Shown here piece after piece: positions 32,338 through 40,380 of a stretch of DNA of 40,446 bases. Numbering within the stretch: the stretch's first letter is position 1; every line of letters begins with the position of its first letter. The stretch is from contig JAXJXV010000013.1 of assembly GCA_036307305.1 (NCBI GenBank), positions 1 through 40,446 of the forward strand, in the 5' to 3' direction. The translations under genes were made by a program, and so were the position numbers. The notes beneath the pieces are model-generated. The model made no database searches. It saw only the letters and a list, made by a program, of their open reading frames with translations, and was not told where the DNA came from. Source of the stretch: SIG607 sp036307305 (GTDB lineage: Bacteria; Bacillota; Clostridia; Oscillospirales; Acutalibacteraceae).

Positions 32338-33035
32338 TGGGTAAGGATGTTATTGTGGCTTGTGATTTTGCTTCAAGAGAACAGGTATTTGAGTTTCTTG
32401 ACAAATTTACAGGCAGAAAACCCTTTGTTAAAATCGGAATGGAATTGTTTTATGCCGAGGGTCCGCAGATTGTAAAGGATATTAAGGCAAGAGGACACAA
32501 GATTTTCCTTGATTTAAAGCTTCACGATATACCGAACACTGTTAAAAAGAGTATGTCGGTTTTATCCAGACTGGACGTTGATATGACTAATCTTCACGCG
32601 GCAGGTACCGTTTCTATGATGGAAGCTGCTATTGAAGGTCTTACTCGTCCCGATGGAACCCGTCCGCTTCTTATAGCGGTAACACAGCTTACTTCTACCG
32701 ACCAGGAACGTATGGAGAAAGACCTTCTTATTAAAGAACCTATTGATAAGGTTGTTATGCATTACGCTAAAAACGCTGCCGTTGCAGGTCTTGACGGTGT
32801 TGTATGTTCTCCTCTTGAGGCAGGAAAGGTACACGAAACCTGCGGTGAAAAGTTCCTTACAGTTACTCCTGGCGTTCGTTTTGCAGACGGTGACGTTGGC
32901 GACCAGAAACGCGTAATGACACCTGAACAGGCTAAGAAAATAGGCAGTGACTATATAGTTGTGGGCAGACCTATTACTGCTGCTGCCGACCCCGTTGCCG
33001 CTTATGAGAGATGCGTAAGAGAATTTTGCGATTAA
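32337..33035 (+). CDS. pyrF: Orotidine 5'-phosphate decarboxylase
   Basis: Last step to UMP. 232 residues, the short group typical of Bacillus and E. coli. The catalytic Asp-Lys-Asp network is in FLDLKLHDIPNTVKKS, and the phosphate gripper is VTPGVRF and IVVGRPIT. The start overlaps the pyrD stop by one base, with GGAGG 7 nt upstream. Confidence 0.97.
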   Translation: MGKDVIVACDFASREQVFEFLDKFTGRKPFVKIGMELFYAEGPQIVKDIKARGHKIFLDLKLHDIPNTVKKSMSVLSRLDVDMTNLHAAGTVSMMEAAIEGLTRPDGTRPLLIAVTQLTSTDQERMEKDLLIKEPIDKVVMHYAKNAAVAGLDGVVCSPLEAGKVHETCGEKFLTVTPGVRFADGDVGDQKRVMTPEQAKKIGSDYIVVGRPITAAADPVAAYERCVREFCD

Positions 33036-33079
33036 TATAAAATTAGACTTTATTAGCTAGTGAAAGGAAGAAAATTTTT

Positions 33080-33736
33080 ATGGAAAGCTATAAAAGAGAA
33101 TTTATACAGTTTTTAGAGTCTGCAGGAGTACTTAAATTCGGTGACTTTACTGCAAAAAGCGGAAGAAAAATTCCGTATTTCATCAATGCGGGGGATATAA
33201 AGACAGGCGACCAGATTTCAAAGCTCGGCGAGTTTTATGCTAAAGCGTATTTTGAAAAGGTGGGTAACCGCCGTACCGTTTTATACGGACCTGCCTATAA
33301 GGGTATTCCTATTGCCGTTTCCGTTGCCTGTGCTCTTTCTAAGGAGGGCCTTGACGTACCTTTCTTCTTTAACAGAAAGGAAGAAAAGGACCACGGTGAA
33401 GGCGGCGTATTTGTAGGCTACAAGCCACAGGAAAACGAAGAAATCGTTATAGTTGAGGACGTTATTACTGCAGGTACTGCTATAAGAGAGAGTATGTCAA
33501 TTTTGTCTTCTCTCAAAGGAACCAAGGTTGCGGCTACGTTCGTAATGGTTGACAGAAAAGAAAAAGGACAGACCGAAAAGAGCGCTATGGCAGAGGTTGG
33601 TGAGGAATTCGGTTTCCCCGTATACTCTGTTGTTGACGTTTACGATATTATTGAGTATCTTGAAGAAAAGCCTGAGAACAAGGAAAACGTTGACCGTATA
33701 AAAGCATATCTTGAAATTAACGGAGCGAAAGCATAA
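33080..33736 (+). CDS. pyrE: Orotate phosphoribosyltransferase
   Basis: Joins orotate to PRPP to make OMP. 218 residues. The PRPP loop is IVIVEDVITAGTAIRES, and the flexible-loop segment is FFNRKEEKDHGEGG. GGAAG precedes the ATG. The stop overlaps the pyrB start (TAATG), so the pair is likely coupled. Confidence 0.96.
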   Translation: MESYKREFIQFLESAGVLKFGDFTAKSGRKIPYFINAGDIKTGDQISKLGEFYAKAYFEKVGNRRTVLYGPAYKGIPIAVSVACALSKEGLDVPFFFNRKEEKDHGEGGVFVGYKPQENEEIVIVEDVITAGTAIRESMSILSSLKGTKVAATFVMVDRKEKGQTEKSAMAEVGEEFGFPVYSVVDVYDIIEYLEEKPENKENVDRIKAYLEINGAKA

Positions 33737-34647
33737 TGCGTAATTTAATTGATATTATGGAGCTGTCTACAATGGAACTTGACAGCCTTGTGGAAACTGC
33801 AAACGATATAATTGATAATCCGCAGAAGTATGCTCATAAATGCGCAGGTAAAAAACTTGCGACATTATTTTTCGAACCTTCTACCCGTACACGACTCAGC
33901 TTCGAGGCTGCTATGTATGAGCTTGGGGGTAACGTACTTACTATGGCTGATGCAGGTTCAAGCTCAGCCGCCAAGGGTGAGAGCGTAGCTGATACTGCAA
34001 AGATGATTTCCTGTTATGCCGATATTATAGCTATGCGACATCCTAAGGAGGGCGCGCCGCTTGTAGCGTCTAAAAATGCTACTATACCTGTTATCAATGC
34101 GGGAGACGGTGGTCACCATCATCCTACGCAGACTCTTGCCGATATACTTACTATATACAGAGAAAAGGGTAGATTTGATAACCTTACAATAGGTCTTTGC
34201 GGCGACCTTAAATTCGGAAGAACGGTACACTCTCTTATCTGCGCTATGTCAAGATATAAGAACATTAAGTTTGTACTTATTTCACCTCAGGAATTAAAGG
34301 TACCCGATTACATTAAAAACGTAATTACCGATGCAGGTCATTCTTTTGTTGAAACCATTTCTCTTGATGAAAGTATGCCCAGTCTTGATATACTTTATAT
34401 GACGAGAGTTCAGAGAGAACGTTTCTTTAACGAGGAAGAGTATCTCCGCCTTAAAGACAGCTATATTCTTACTAAGGATAAGCTTAATACGGCAAAGAGC
34501 GACCTTGTTATAATGCATCCGCTTCCAAGAGTTAATGAAATCAGCGTTGCCGTTGACGAGGATAAACGTGCTTGTTACTTTAAGCAGGCACTTTACGGAA
34601 AGTATATGCGTATGGCTCTTATTTTAAAGCTTCTTGAGATACAGTAG
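33736..34647 (+). CDS. pyrB: Aspartate carbamoyltransferase, catalytic subunit
   Basis: Commits carbamoyl phosphate and aspartate to the pathway. 303 residues. Carbamoyl-phosphate binding FEPSTRTRLSFEAAM, active-site GDGGHHHPTQTLADI, aspartate-binding MTRVQRERF and HPLPRVNEI are all intact. It is followed 12 nt later by the regulatory chain pyrI, so the enzyme is probably the allosteric E. coli-like holoenzyme rather than the Bacillus trimer. Confidence 0.97.
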   Translation: MRNLIDIMELSTMELDSLVETANDIIDNPQKYAHKCAGKKLATLFFEPSTRTRLSFEAAMYELGGNVLTMADAGSSSAAKGESVADTAKMISCYADIIAMRHPKEGAPLVASKNATIPVINAGDGGHHHPTQTLADILTIYREKGRFDNLTIGLCGDLKFGRTVHSLICAMSRYKNIKFVLISPQELKVPDYIKNVITDAGHSFVETISLDESMPSLDILYMTRVQRERFFNEEEYLRLKDSYILTKDKLNTAKSDLVIMHPLPRVNEISVAVDEDKRACYFKQALYGKYMRMALILKLLEIQ

Positions 34648-34659
34648 GAGGGGACGTTT

Positions 34660-35073
34660 ATGCGTATTGATTCAATTAAAAACGGTTTTGTTATTGACCA
34701 TATTAAAGCGGGAAAGGGTATGGAAATTTACCGTCTGTTAGGTCTTGAAAAGCTTGGCTGTCCCGTTGCTATGATAATGAACGCTCAAAGTGAAAAAATG
34801 GGCAAAAAGGACGTTATCAAAATTGATGCTGATATAGCGCTTGATATGCACATTCTTGGATACGTAGACCCTGATATAACCGTTAACGTTATTAAGGATT
34901 CCGTTATTGTAGAAAAGAAAAAAATTGAGCTTCCCGAAAAGCTGACCAACATTATTTTCTGTAAAAATCCAAGATGTATTACTTCTTGTGAGCAGGAATT
35001 ATCGCACGAATTCGTTCTGGCTGATAAACCAAGAAGAATATACCGCTGTATTTACTGCGATGCACAGGCATAA
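34660..35073 (+). CDS. pyrI: Aspartate carbamoyltransferase, regulatory subunit
   Basis: 137 residues. The nucleotide-binding domain opens MRIDSIKNGFVIDHIKAGKG. The C-terminal zinc domain has the four cysteines in CKNPRC and CIYC spacing, as in E. coli PyrI. It binds ATP, CTP and UTP and contacts PyrB chains. An additional Cys (ITSCEQ) lies between the pairs. Last gene of the operon, closed by a strong terminator. Confidence 0.95.
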   Translation: MRIDSIKNGFVIDHIKAGKGMEIYRLLGLEKLGCPVAMIMNAQSEKMGKKDVIKIDADIALDMHILGYVDPDITVNVIKDSVIVEKKKIELPEKLTNIIFCKNPRCITSCEQELSHEFVLADKPRRIYRCIYCDAQA

Positions 35074-35079
35074 AAATTA

Positions 35080-35107
35080 CCGCTTTGCTGTTGCAAAGCG
35101 GTTTTTT
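35080..35107 (+). terminator. Terminator of the pyrimidine operon
   Basis: CCGCTTTGC (35080-35088), loop TGTT, GCAAAGCGG (35093-35101), TTTTTT. Confidence 0.95.
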
Positions 35108-35269
35108 ATATAACGTTTATCTAAAAACTTAACAATACAGCAATACTGCAATATAATATATTGGATATAATAAGTGTAGTGTTACTAAAAAACAAATTAG
35201 CATTTGTAAAGAAATAATTGCAATTTCCAAAAATATTAGAAAAAATTGCTCAAAAAATGTAAAAATTGG

Positions 35270-35298
35270 TTGAAATTTGATGATGCTTATGATATTAT
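35270..35298 (+). promoter_or_regulatory. Promoter of the P-loop kinase-like gene
   Basis: TTGAAA (35270-35275), 17 bp, TATTAT (35293-35298). The AT-rich gap 35108-35269 shows no gene. Confidence 0.6.
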
Positions 35299-35340
35299 TT
35301 TAACAATATTAATTGATAAAATTGTTTTGAGGTTATAATT

Positions 35341-35934
35341 ATGAAAAAGTCTTTAATTCTTGTTACTTCACCACCTGCCTGCGGTAAAACTTTTATTTCT
35401 AAGATGCTTGCAACAAATCTTGACCACGTTGTCTATCTTGATAAGGATACCCTTATTCCTCTTTCAAATGTTGCATACAGAGTTGCGGGAGAGGAAATTA
35501 ACCGTTCTTCTCAGTTTTTTGAGGATAACATCAGAAACGTAGAATACGAAGTTATTTTAGACCTTGCTTTTGAAGCTTTGCAGTATGAGGATCTCGTTCT
35601 TGTTAATGCTCCTTTTACTCGCGAAGTCAGAGATACTGAGTATATGATTTCTCTTCGCAAAAAACTTCGTGAATACGATGCGCGTCTTACTGTTGTCTGG
35701 GTACAGACCGACCTTGAGGTTTGTAAACAGAGAATGATTGACAGAAATTCTGAAAGAGATACCTGGAAGATTGAGCATTGGGATGAATACATCAAAACAA
35801 GAGATTATTCTATCCCCGCTAACCTTGAGGACCCGTCTATAGTTGACCAGTTCCTTATTTTCAAGAATTCTTCTGAGGAAGAGTATCAGGCTTCAATGAA
35901 AGAAGTAGTTAAGATTCTTCAGGAAGGTCTTTAA
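35341..35934 (+). CDS. P-loop ATP-binding protein, kinase-like (AAA_33 type)
   Basis: 197 residues. The N-terminal Walker A is SPPACGKTF: the first Gly of GxxxxGK[ST] is Ser, but GKT is intact. A kinase-type DKDTL follows (about residues 40-45), then a lid-like arginine segment CKQRMIDRNSERD. This is the build of small nucleoside, shikimate or gluconate-kinase-like proteins and of zeta-toxin-like folds. I cannot assign a substrate. It is a single gene with its own promoter and terminator; no antitoxin-like partner is next to it. Confidence 0.7.
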   Translation: MKKSLILVTSPPACGKTFISKMLATNLDHVVYLDKDTLIPLSNVAYRVAGEEINRSSQFFEDNIRNVEYEVILDLAFEALQYEDLVLVNAPFTREVRDTEYMISLRKKLREYDARLTVVWVQTDLEVCKQRMIDRNSERDTWKIEHWDEYIKTRDYSIPANLEDPSIVDQFLIFKNSSEEEYQASMKEVVKILQEGL

Positions 35935-35941
35935 TTTTGAT

Positions 35942-35973
35942 AAAAAAACGGACTCGAATGAGTCCGTTTTTTT
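35942..35973. terminator. Bidirectional terminator between convergent genes
   Basis: ACGGACTC (35948-35955), loop GAAT, GAGTCCGT (35960-35967), with A and T tracts on the two sides. Confidence 0.9.
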
Positions 35974-36922
35974 AATAAAATGTTGCTAGTTCTTGTTCAG
36001 GAGCAGAAGTTCGTAATACCTCGCTGACGGTGAGAACAGGCCCTTTTTTGCCATACATTTTATGCTTTTTGAGTTCAATTTTCGCTGTAATTATTATCCA
36101 GTCACGCTGAGAAAGGGTTTCTGCGCCTTTCCAGTCGCAAACAATACCTGAGTAGGTGATATCATCTGCGCAGCAGGTCATAACGTGTCTGCCGAGAACG
36201 AAGCTACCCTTAGGCATATCGGTGTTTTTAGCTACAATACCTTTAAATTTTACGGTTTTGCCATCATACTTAGGAAGCTCTTCGGTCATATCTCTGTACC
36301 AAACAGCAAAATCCTTATCCTCAATTTCAATGACAGGAGCGTTAATATCAAAGGGCAGCGGGTCCTCTATATCGTCGTATGCCACGCTACCGTCCTTGTA
36401 CTCATAGGCAATATCGGCGCGTCTGCTGATACCTCGTACGATTTTATGCAGAGCATTTTTATCCAGAGAATCGTTATATCTGTTAAAGATAACAAGCTCT
36501 GCGTCACTGAGTTTATCAACAACCAGGCTTCTCATATTATTATTGTAGGATACGGCAGTAGTGGCATCCATAATAAGAAATTCCTGATATATAATCCAGT
36601 CGTCAGGCATAGCATCGTATAGTGACTGCAACATCCACATACCGTTATATTCAACAATCACGCGCTTAGCATCATGCTTTTTGGTAAGTAAGGCCAGATT
36701 GTAGGGAGTAAGCTGTTCTTCTTCGTCAATGATTTCTATTACGGTTTTTCCGCCTTTATAGGCTGATACATCATATTCTTCCTCGCCCTCCTCACAAAGA
36801 AGTAAAAGGGTAGTATCATTGCTTTCAAAACGAGGGTCTTTTAAGGTTTCGTCTATAAATTTTGTTTTACCGGCATCAAGAAAGCCGATAAACAGATATA
36901 CGGGTATATCCAACTTCGTCAC
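35972..36922 (-). CDS. CobW/G3E-like NTPase fused to a DUF1980 (YcgQ-like) domain
   Basis: 316 residues. Residues 1-170 are G3E-like, with Walker A GFLDAGKT (13-20). The CxCC metal motif of G3E GTPases is missing, and the base-recognition segment reads FNRYN. Residues about 205-316 match from memory the DUF1980/TIGR03943 domain: FKGIVAKNTD, then GRHVMTCCADD (244-254), then ITAKIE. In Firmicutes that domain is normally in a separate membrane protein (YcgQ) working with a DUF318 permease. Here the fusion partner is the GTPase half. The gene begins 3 nt after the stop of the metal-linker CobW gene, so the two are cotranscribed. A role in metal (perhaps zinc) handling is inferred. Confidence 0.72.
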   Translation of the reverse strand: MTKLDIPVYLFIGFLDAGKTKFIDETLKDPRFESNDTTLLLLCEEGEEEYDVSAYKGGKTVIEIIDEEEQLTPYNLALLTKKHDAKRVIVEYNGMWMLQSLYDAMPDDWIIYQEFLIMDATTAVSYNNNMRSLVVDKLSDAELVIFNRYNDSLDKNALHKIVRGISRRADIAYEYKDGSVAYDDIEDPLPFDINAPVIEIEDKDFAVWYRDMTEELPKYDGKTVKFKGIVAKNTDMPKGSFVLGRHVMTCCADDITYSGIVCDWKGAETLSQRDWIIITAKIELKKHKMYGKKGPVLTVSEVLRTSAPEQELATFY

Positions 36923-36925
36923 CTC

Positions 36926-38005
36926 TTAAATGCTAAAAAGCTGTGTAAGTTTGTTTTCGTCAAGGTCCTTTCCAATAACGCAAAGTCTGCCGATAACACC
37001 TGCCTGACCGATTCTTACGTTAATTTCACCCGGAACGTAGTCGAAGTGAAGCCAAGCGCCGCAGGTACAGGGAAGGATTCCTTTTGCACGAAGTATCATA
37101 CCGAAACTGCTGTCGTTGTCAATAGTATTGAGGATTTGTTCAAGCTGTTCCTTAGAAAATTTCTTAACGGTTTCTCTGCCGAAGCTTGTGAAAACCTCGT
37201 CAGCATGATGGTGATGTTCGTGACCGCAACCGCAACTACATTCACCGTCGTGATGATGTTCGTGTTCGTGATGATGCTTATGATTATGACATTCACAATC
37301 TTCGTCATCACATTCATGGTGATGATGTTGGTGGCAATCACAGTGTTCATCGTCACATTCTTCATGGTGATGGTGGTGATGGTGAAGTTCTTCAATATCA
37401 TTTTCAAGACTGTCGGTTCTTTCCATAGCAGAAAGAATCGCCTTGCCGTCAATGCTGTCCCATGGGGTAGTAACGATAACAGCATTTTCATTATGCTCTC
37501 TTATAAGATGAACAGCCTTTTCAAGCTTGTCTTCACTTATATTATCGGTACGGCTTAAAATTATAGTTCCTGCATTTTCTATCTGATTGTTATAGAATTC
37601 GCCAAAGTTTTTCATATATATTTTGACCTTGGTAGCATCTGCAACGGCAGTATAGCTGTTAAGAACTATGTCCTTAAGATTGAGTCCTTTAACCGCTTTT
37701 ATAACGTCGCTGAGCTTTCCAACGCCTGATGGCTCTATAAGAATTCTGTCAGGATGGTAGCTGTCGATTACTTCTTTTAAAGCGGTACCAAAGTCACCCA
37801 CAAGGGAACAGCAGATACAGCCCTGATTCATTTCAGTAATCTGTACACCCGCTTCCTTTAAGAATCCGCCGTCAATACCAATCTCGCCGAATTCGTTTTC
37901 AATGATTACAATTTGTTCTCCTGAAAAAGCTTCACTTAAAAGCTTTTTTATAAGTGTAGTTTTTCCTGCTCCTAAAAATCCCGAAAAAATATCAATCTTA
38001 GTCAT
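36926..38005 (-). CDS. CobW/G3E-family GTPase metallochaperone with His/Cys-rich linker
   Basis: 359 residues. GTPase domain: Walker A GFLGAGKTT (9-17), the metal-binding CICC (63-66), switch II EPSG and a base motif SRTD (usually NKxD). Residues 208-267 are almost only His, Cys, Asp and Glu (for example LHHHHHHHEECDDEHCDCHQ), a metal-binding tract between the GTPase and the C-terminal CobW domain. COG0523 proteins move zinc, cobalt or nickel into target proteins. The metal is not fixed by sequence; this organism also has a LarA-like nickel enzyme. It is first in a two-gene operon with promoter at 38038-38066. Confidence 0.9.
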   Translation of the reverse strand: MTKIDIFSGFLGAGKTTLIKKLLSEAFSGEQIVIIENEFGEIGIDGGFLKEAGVQITEMNQGCICCSLVGDFGTALKEVIDSYHPDRILIEPSGVGKLSDVIKAVKGLNLKDIVLNSYTAVADATKVKIYMKNFGEFYNNQIENAGTIILSRTDNISEDKLEKAVHLIREHNENAVIVTTPWDSIDGKAILSAMERTDSLENDIEELHHHHHHHEECDDEHCDCHQHHHHECDDEDCECHNHKHHHEHEHHHDGECSCGCGHEHHHHADEVFTSFGRETVKKFSKEQLEQILNTIDNDSSFGMILRAKGILPCTCGAWLHFDYVPGEINVRIGQAGVIGRLCVIGKDLDENKLTQLFSI

Positions 38006-38037
38006 GAAATTACCTCTCTGATATATAAATCTTAATA

Positions 38038-38066
38038 ATTATACAATGTATCATTTGGTTTTGCAA
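38038..38066 (-). promoter_or_regulatory. Promoter of the CobW operon
   Basis: Minus strand TTGCAA (38061-38066), 17 bp, TATAAT (38038-38043). I see no convincing Zur- or Fur-type palindrome over it. Confidence 0.65.
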
Positions 38067-38104
38067 TAATTAATTATAAAAATTAGCGTTCTTAGGTGAG
38101 AAGT

Positions 38105-38138
38105 AAAATTCCCGCCCACTTACGTGAACGGGAATTTT
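38105..38138 (-). terminator. Terminator of tRNA-Leu
   Basis: AAAATTCCCG (38105-38114) pairs with CGGGAATTTT (38129-38138), ending in TTTT on the minus strand; the loop holds a further CAC/GTG pairing. Confidence 0.8.
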
Positions 38139-38224
38139 GGTGCCGCTGACCGGACTTGAACCGGTACGGTATTGCTACCGAGGGATTTTAAGTCCCTTGT
38201 GTCTGCCTATTCCACCACAGCGGC
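38138..38224 (-). tRNA. tRNA-Leu (TAA)
   Basis: Minus strand, 87 nt with encoded CCA (38138-38140). The acceptor is GCCGCTG/CAGCGGC with discriminator A. The anticodon arm AGGGA-CTTAAAA-TCCCT gives anticodon TAA. The long variable arm (CGGTAGCAATACCG) is typical of leucine tRNAs, and the T arm is ACCGG-TTCAAGT-CCGGT. Confidence 0.95.
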
Positions 38225-38243
38225 AATTATCTGTAACAAAAAG

Positions 38244-38272
38244 ATAATACAATATTTTTATTCAAAAGTCAA
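38244..38272 (-). promoter_or_regulatory. tRNA-Leu promoter
   Basis: Minus strand TTGACT (38267-38272), 17 bp, TATTAT (38244-38249). Confidence 0.75.
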
Positions 38273-38305
38273 GAATTAAATTAAAAAAATTAAAAGTTCA
38301 ACATA

Positions 38306-38334
38306 TTGACTTTCACGCTTTAATTTGTTAAAAT
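38306..38334 (+). promoter_or_regulatory. Promoter of the yerC-methyltransferase-hslO operon
   Basis: TTGACT (38306-38311), 17 bp, TAAAAT (38329-38334); divergent from the tRNA-Leu promoter. Confidence 0.7.
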
Positions 38335-38365
38335 GTAAAAAAATAATGCGAAAGGGATTTGTGTT

Positions 38366-38650
38366 ATGACTCCTTCCGAACAGAAAACTGCAGAACTCTT
38401 TTATAAGGCTGTTCTTGCTATTAAAAATGAGCAGGAATGTGCTGATTTTTTTGATGATGTATGCACATCTAAAGAACTGTTAGCTATTGCTCAGCGTTTT
38501 ATGGTTGCTAAGATGTTAAAGGAAAGACGCGTATACAGCGAAATAGTTAAGGAAACAGGGGCTAGTACCGCGACGGTCAGCCGTGTTAAGCGTATGATGA
38601 GCGACGGAACAGGCGCTGTTAACGAAATACTCGACAGAACTAGAAAATAA
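38366..38650 (+). CDS. YerC/YecD family TrpR-related DNA-binding protein
   Basis: 94 residues, a small all-helical protein. The helix-turn-helix is in EIVKETGASTATVSRVKRMM, matching the TrpR/YerC superfamily; RFMVAKMLKERRVYSEI precedes it. Firmicute members are short repressors of unknown ligand, often near tRNA or nucleotide genes. GAAAGG lies upstream of the ATG. Its stop overlaps the next start (TAATG), so it may control its own operon. Confidence 0.88.
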   Translation: MTPSEQKTAELFYKAVLAIKNEQECADFFDDVCTSKELLAIAQRFMVAKMLKERRVYSEIVKETGASTATVSRVKRMMSDGTGAVNEILDRTRK

Positions 38651-39390
38651 TGAATTACGACATTTTTTCTCAGTATTATGATTTACTCACCGAGGATGTA
38701 GATTATTCTTCGAGAACAGATTACTTGTTGACGCTTTTTAAGAAGTACGGAAAAACTCCCTCCTTATTGCTTGACGTTGGTTGTGGTACAGGCGGTTTTT
38801 CTGTTGAGTTCGCAAAGCGCGGTATAGACGTTATCGGTGTTGAACCCAGCGCTAATATGTTAAGCGTTGCGCTTGAAAAATCAAATAAGGAAAACCTTGA
38901 TATTTTGTTTTTAAATCAAAATGGGGAAGATATGGATTTATACGGTACTGTTGACGGTGCGGTTTGCTGTCTTGATACCGTAAATCATATTACCGATAAA
39001 AGGACCTTACAACGAATGTTTAATAAGGTGTCCTTGTTTCTTGAAAAAGACTGTCTTTTTATTTTTGATGTTAACACATTGTATAAACAGGAAACGGTAC
39101 TTGGTAATAATACCTTTGTGTTAGAGAATGAAGAGTTATACTGCGTATGGCAAAATTTCTTTGACAAAAAATCAAAAACAACAGAGATTAGTCTTGACTT
39201 CTTTATAAACCATAACGGACTATTTGAACGAAGCAGTGAAGCATTTTGCGAAAGGGTATACGAAATGGATGAGCTTGAAAAAATGCTCACAAAAGCGGGA
39301 TTAAAGCTTTTAAATGTGTTTGGGGAAAATTCATTTTCCTTTCCGTCAAAAACTTCACAGCGCAACATATATGTAACAAAAAAGGATTAA
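38650..39390 (+). CDS. Class I SAM-dependent methyltransferase
   Basis: 246 residues. The SAM-binding motif I is LLDVGCGTGGFSVEFAKRG, followed by the acidic ligand in IDVIGVEPSANML and motif IV near GAVCCLDTVNHI. The substrate is not apparent; proteins of this kind methylate small molecules. It overlaps the YerC gene by one base and precedes hslO by 5 nt. Confidence 0.88.
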   Translation: MNYDIFSQYYDLLTEDVDYSSRTDYLLTLFKKYGKTPSLLLDVGCGTGGFSVEFAKRGIDVIGVEPSANMLSVALEKSNKENLDILFLNQNGEDMDLYGTVDGAVCCLDTVNHITDKRTLQRMFNKVSLFLEKDCLFIFDVNTLYKQETVLGNNTFVLENEELYCVWQNFFDKKSKTTEISLDFFINHNGLFERSSEAFCERVYEMDELEKMLTKAGLKLLNVFGENSFSFPSKTSQRNIYVTKKD

Positions 39391-39395
39391 TGTAA

Positions 39396-40277
39396 ATGGG
39401 TAAGCTTATAAGATGTATAACGAGTGACGGAGCGGTTATGGCGTCGGCGCTTGATTCTACCGATATCGTTTCAAAAGCAGAACAGTTTCATAAAACAAGC
39501 GCAGTTATGACTGCCGCGCTTGGAAGACTTCTTACCGCTACGTCTATTATGGGTAATATGATGAAGGGCGAGAAGGATACCGTAACTGTGAGAATTAAGG
39601 CGGACGGTCCTGCGGGGGCGTTGGTTGCGGTTGCTGATTCAAAGGGAAATGTACGAGGATATGTTGGCGACGCAAGGGTTGAGCTTCCTTTAAAAGAAAA
39701 CGGTAAGCTTGATGTTAGCGGAGCCGTGGGTACTGACGGACTTATTTACGTTATTAAGGATATCGGTCTTAAGGAACCGTACAGTGGCTCTGTGCCTCTT
39801 GTATCGGGTGAAATAGCAGAGGATATTACTGCTTATTACGCTGTCAGTGAGCAGATTCCTACCGTGTGCGCGTTGGGTGTGCTTGTTAATCCCGACCTTA
39901 CCGTACGCAAGGCAGGGGGAATTATTATTCAGCTTCTTCCGGGTGCCGATAATTCCACTATAGATAAACTTGAAGAAAATCTGAAACATATCCGTCCGGT
40001 TACCACAATGATGGACGGGGGAATGGATATTAAGGATATTCTTTTTGAGATGCTTAGCGGTTTTGAAACAGAAGTGCTTTATGAAGTGAATACAGAATAC
40101 GATTGCCCTTGCAGTCGTGATAGAACCAAAAAGATGCTTATGAGTATGTCTAAGGATGAGCTTTTAAGTATGGCAGAGGAAATGGATGAAATAAAAGTAG
40201 AGTGCCATTTCTGTGATAAAAAATATGTGTTTACACCAGAGCAAATAAAGGCGATTGCGGCAAGAAAAAATGATTAA
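39396..40277 (+). CDS. hslO: Redox-regulated chaperone Hsp33
   Basis: 293 residues. The N-terminal Hsp33 core is complete (start MGKLIRCITSDGAVMASALD; YVGDARVELPLKENGKLDVS). The C-terminal redox switch has the four zinc cysteines: C237 and C239 (CPC) and C270 and C273 (CHFC). Oxidation releases zinc and turns on holdase activity in the cytosol. Third gene after yerC and the methyltransferase, separated from the latter by 5 nt. No clear hairpin terminator follows; only A/T tracts are seen. Confidence 0.96.
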   Translation: MGKLIRCITSDGAVMASALDSTDIVSKAEQFHKTSAVMTAALGRLLTATSIMGNMMKGEKDTVTVRIKADGPAGALVAVADSKGNVRGYVGDARVELPLKENGKLDVSGAVGTDGLIYVIKDIGLKEPYSGSVPLVSGEIAEDITAYYAVSEQIPTVCALGVLVNPDLTVRKAGGIIIQLLPGADNSTIDKLEENLKHIRPVTTMMDGGMDIKDILFEMLSGFETEVLYEVNTEYDCPCSRDRTKKMLMSMSKDELLSMAEEMDEIKVECHFCDKKYVFTPEQIKAIAARKND

Positions 40278-40308
40278 AAAATTTTTTGAAATTTTTTCAA
40301 AAAAAGTG

Positions 40309-40337
40309 TTGACAAACTGTATGTGTTGTGTTATTAT
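40309..40337 (+). promoter_or_regulatory. tRNA-Val promoter
   Basis: TTGACA (40309-40314), 17 bp, TATTAT (40332-40337). Confidence 0.8.
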
Positions 40338-40380
40338 ATCAAAGTCGCCGGTACGCAGAACACGGGTAGCGGTTCGATGT

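Noticed and set aside
35341..35934. Zeta-toxin of a toxin-antitoxin pair
   Set aside because: No small antitoxin gene adjoins it and the motif match is too general; kept as an unassigned P-loop protein.
37046..37558. Plus-strand open frame of 170 codons, rich in Val/Met/Phe, opposite the CobW gene
   Set aside because: The hydrophobic run is the reverse strand of the His/Cys/Asp tract, not a membrane protein.
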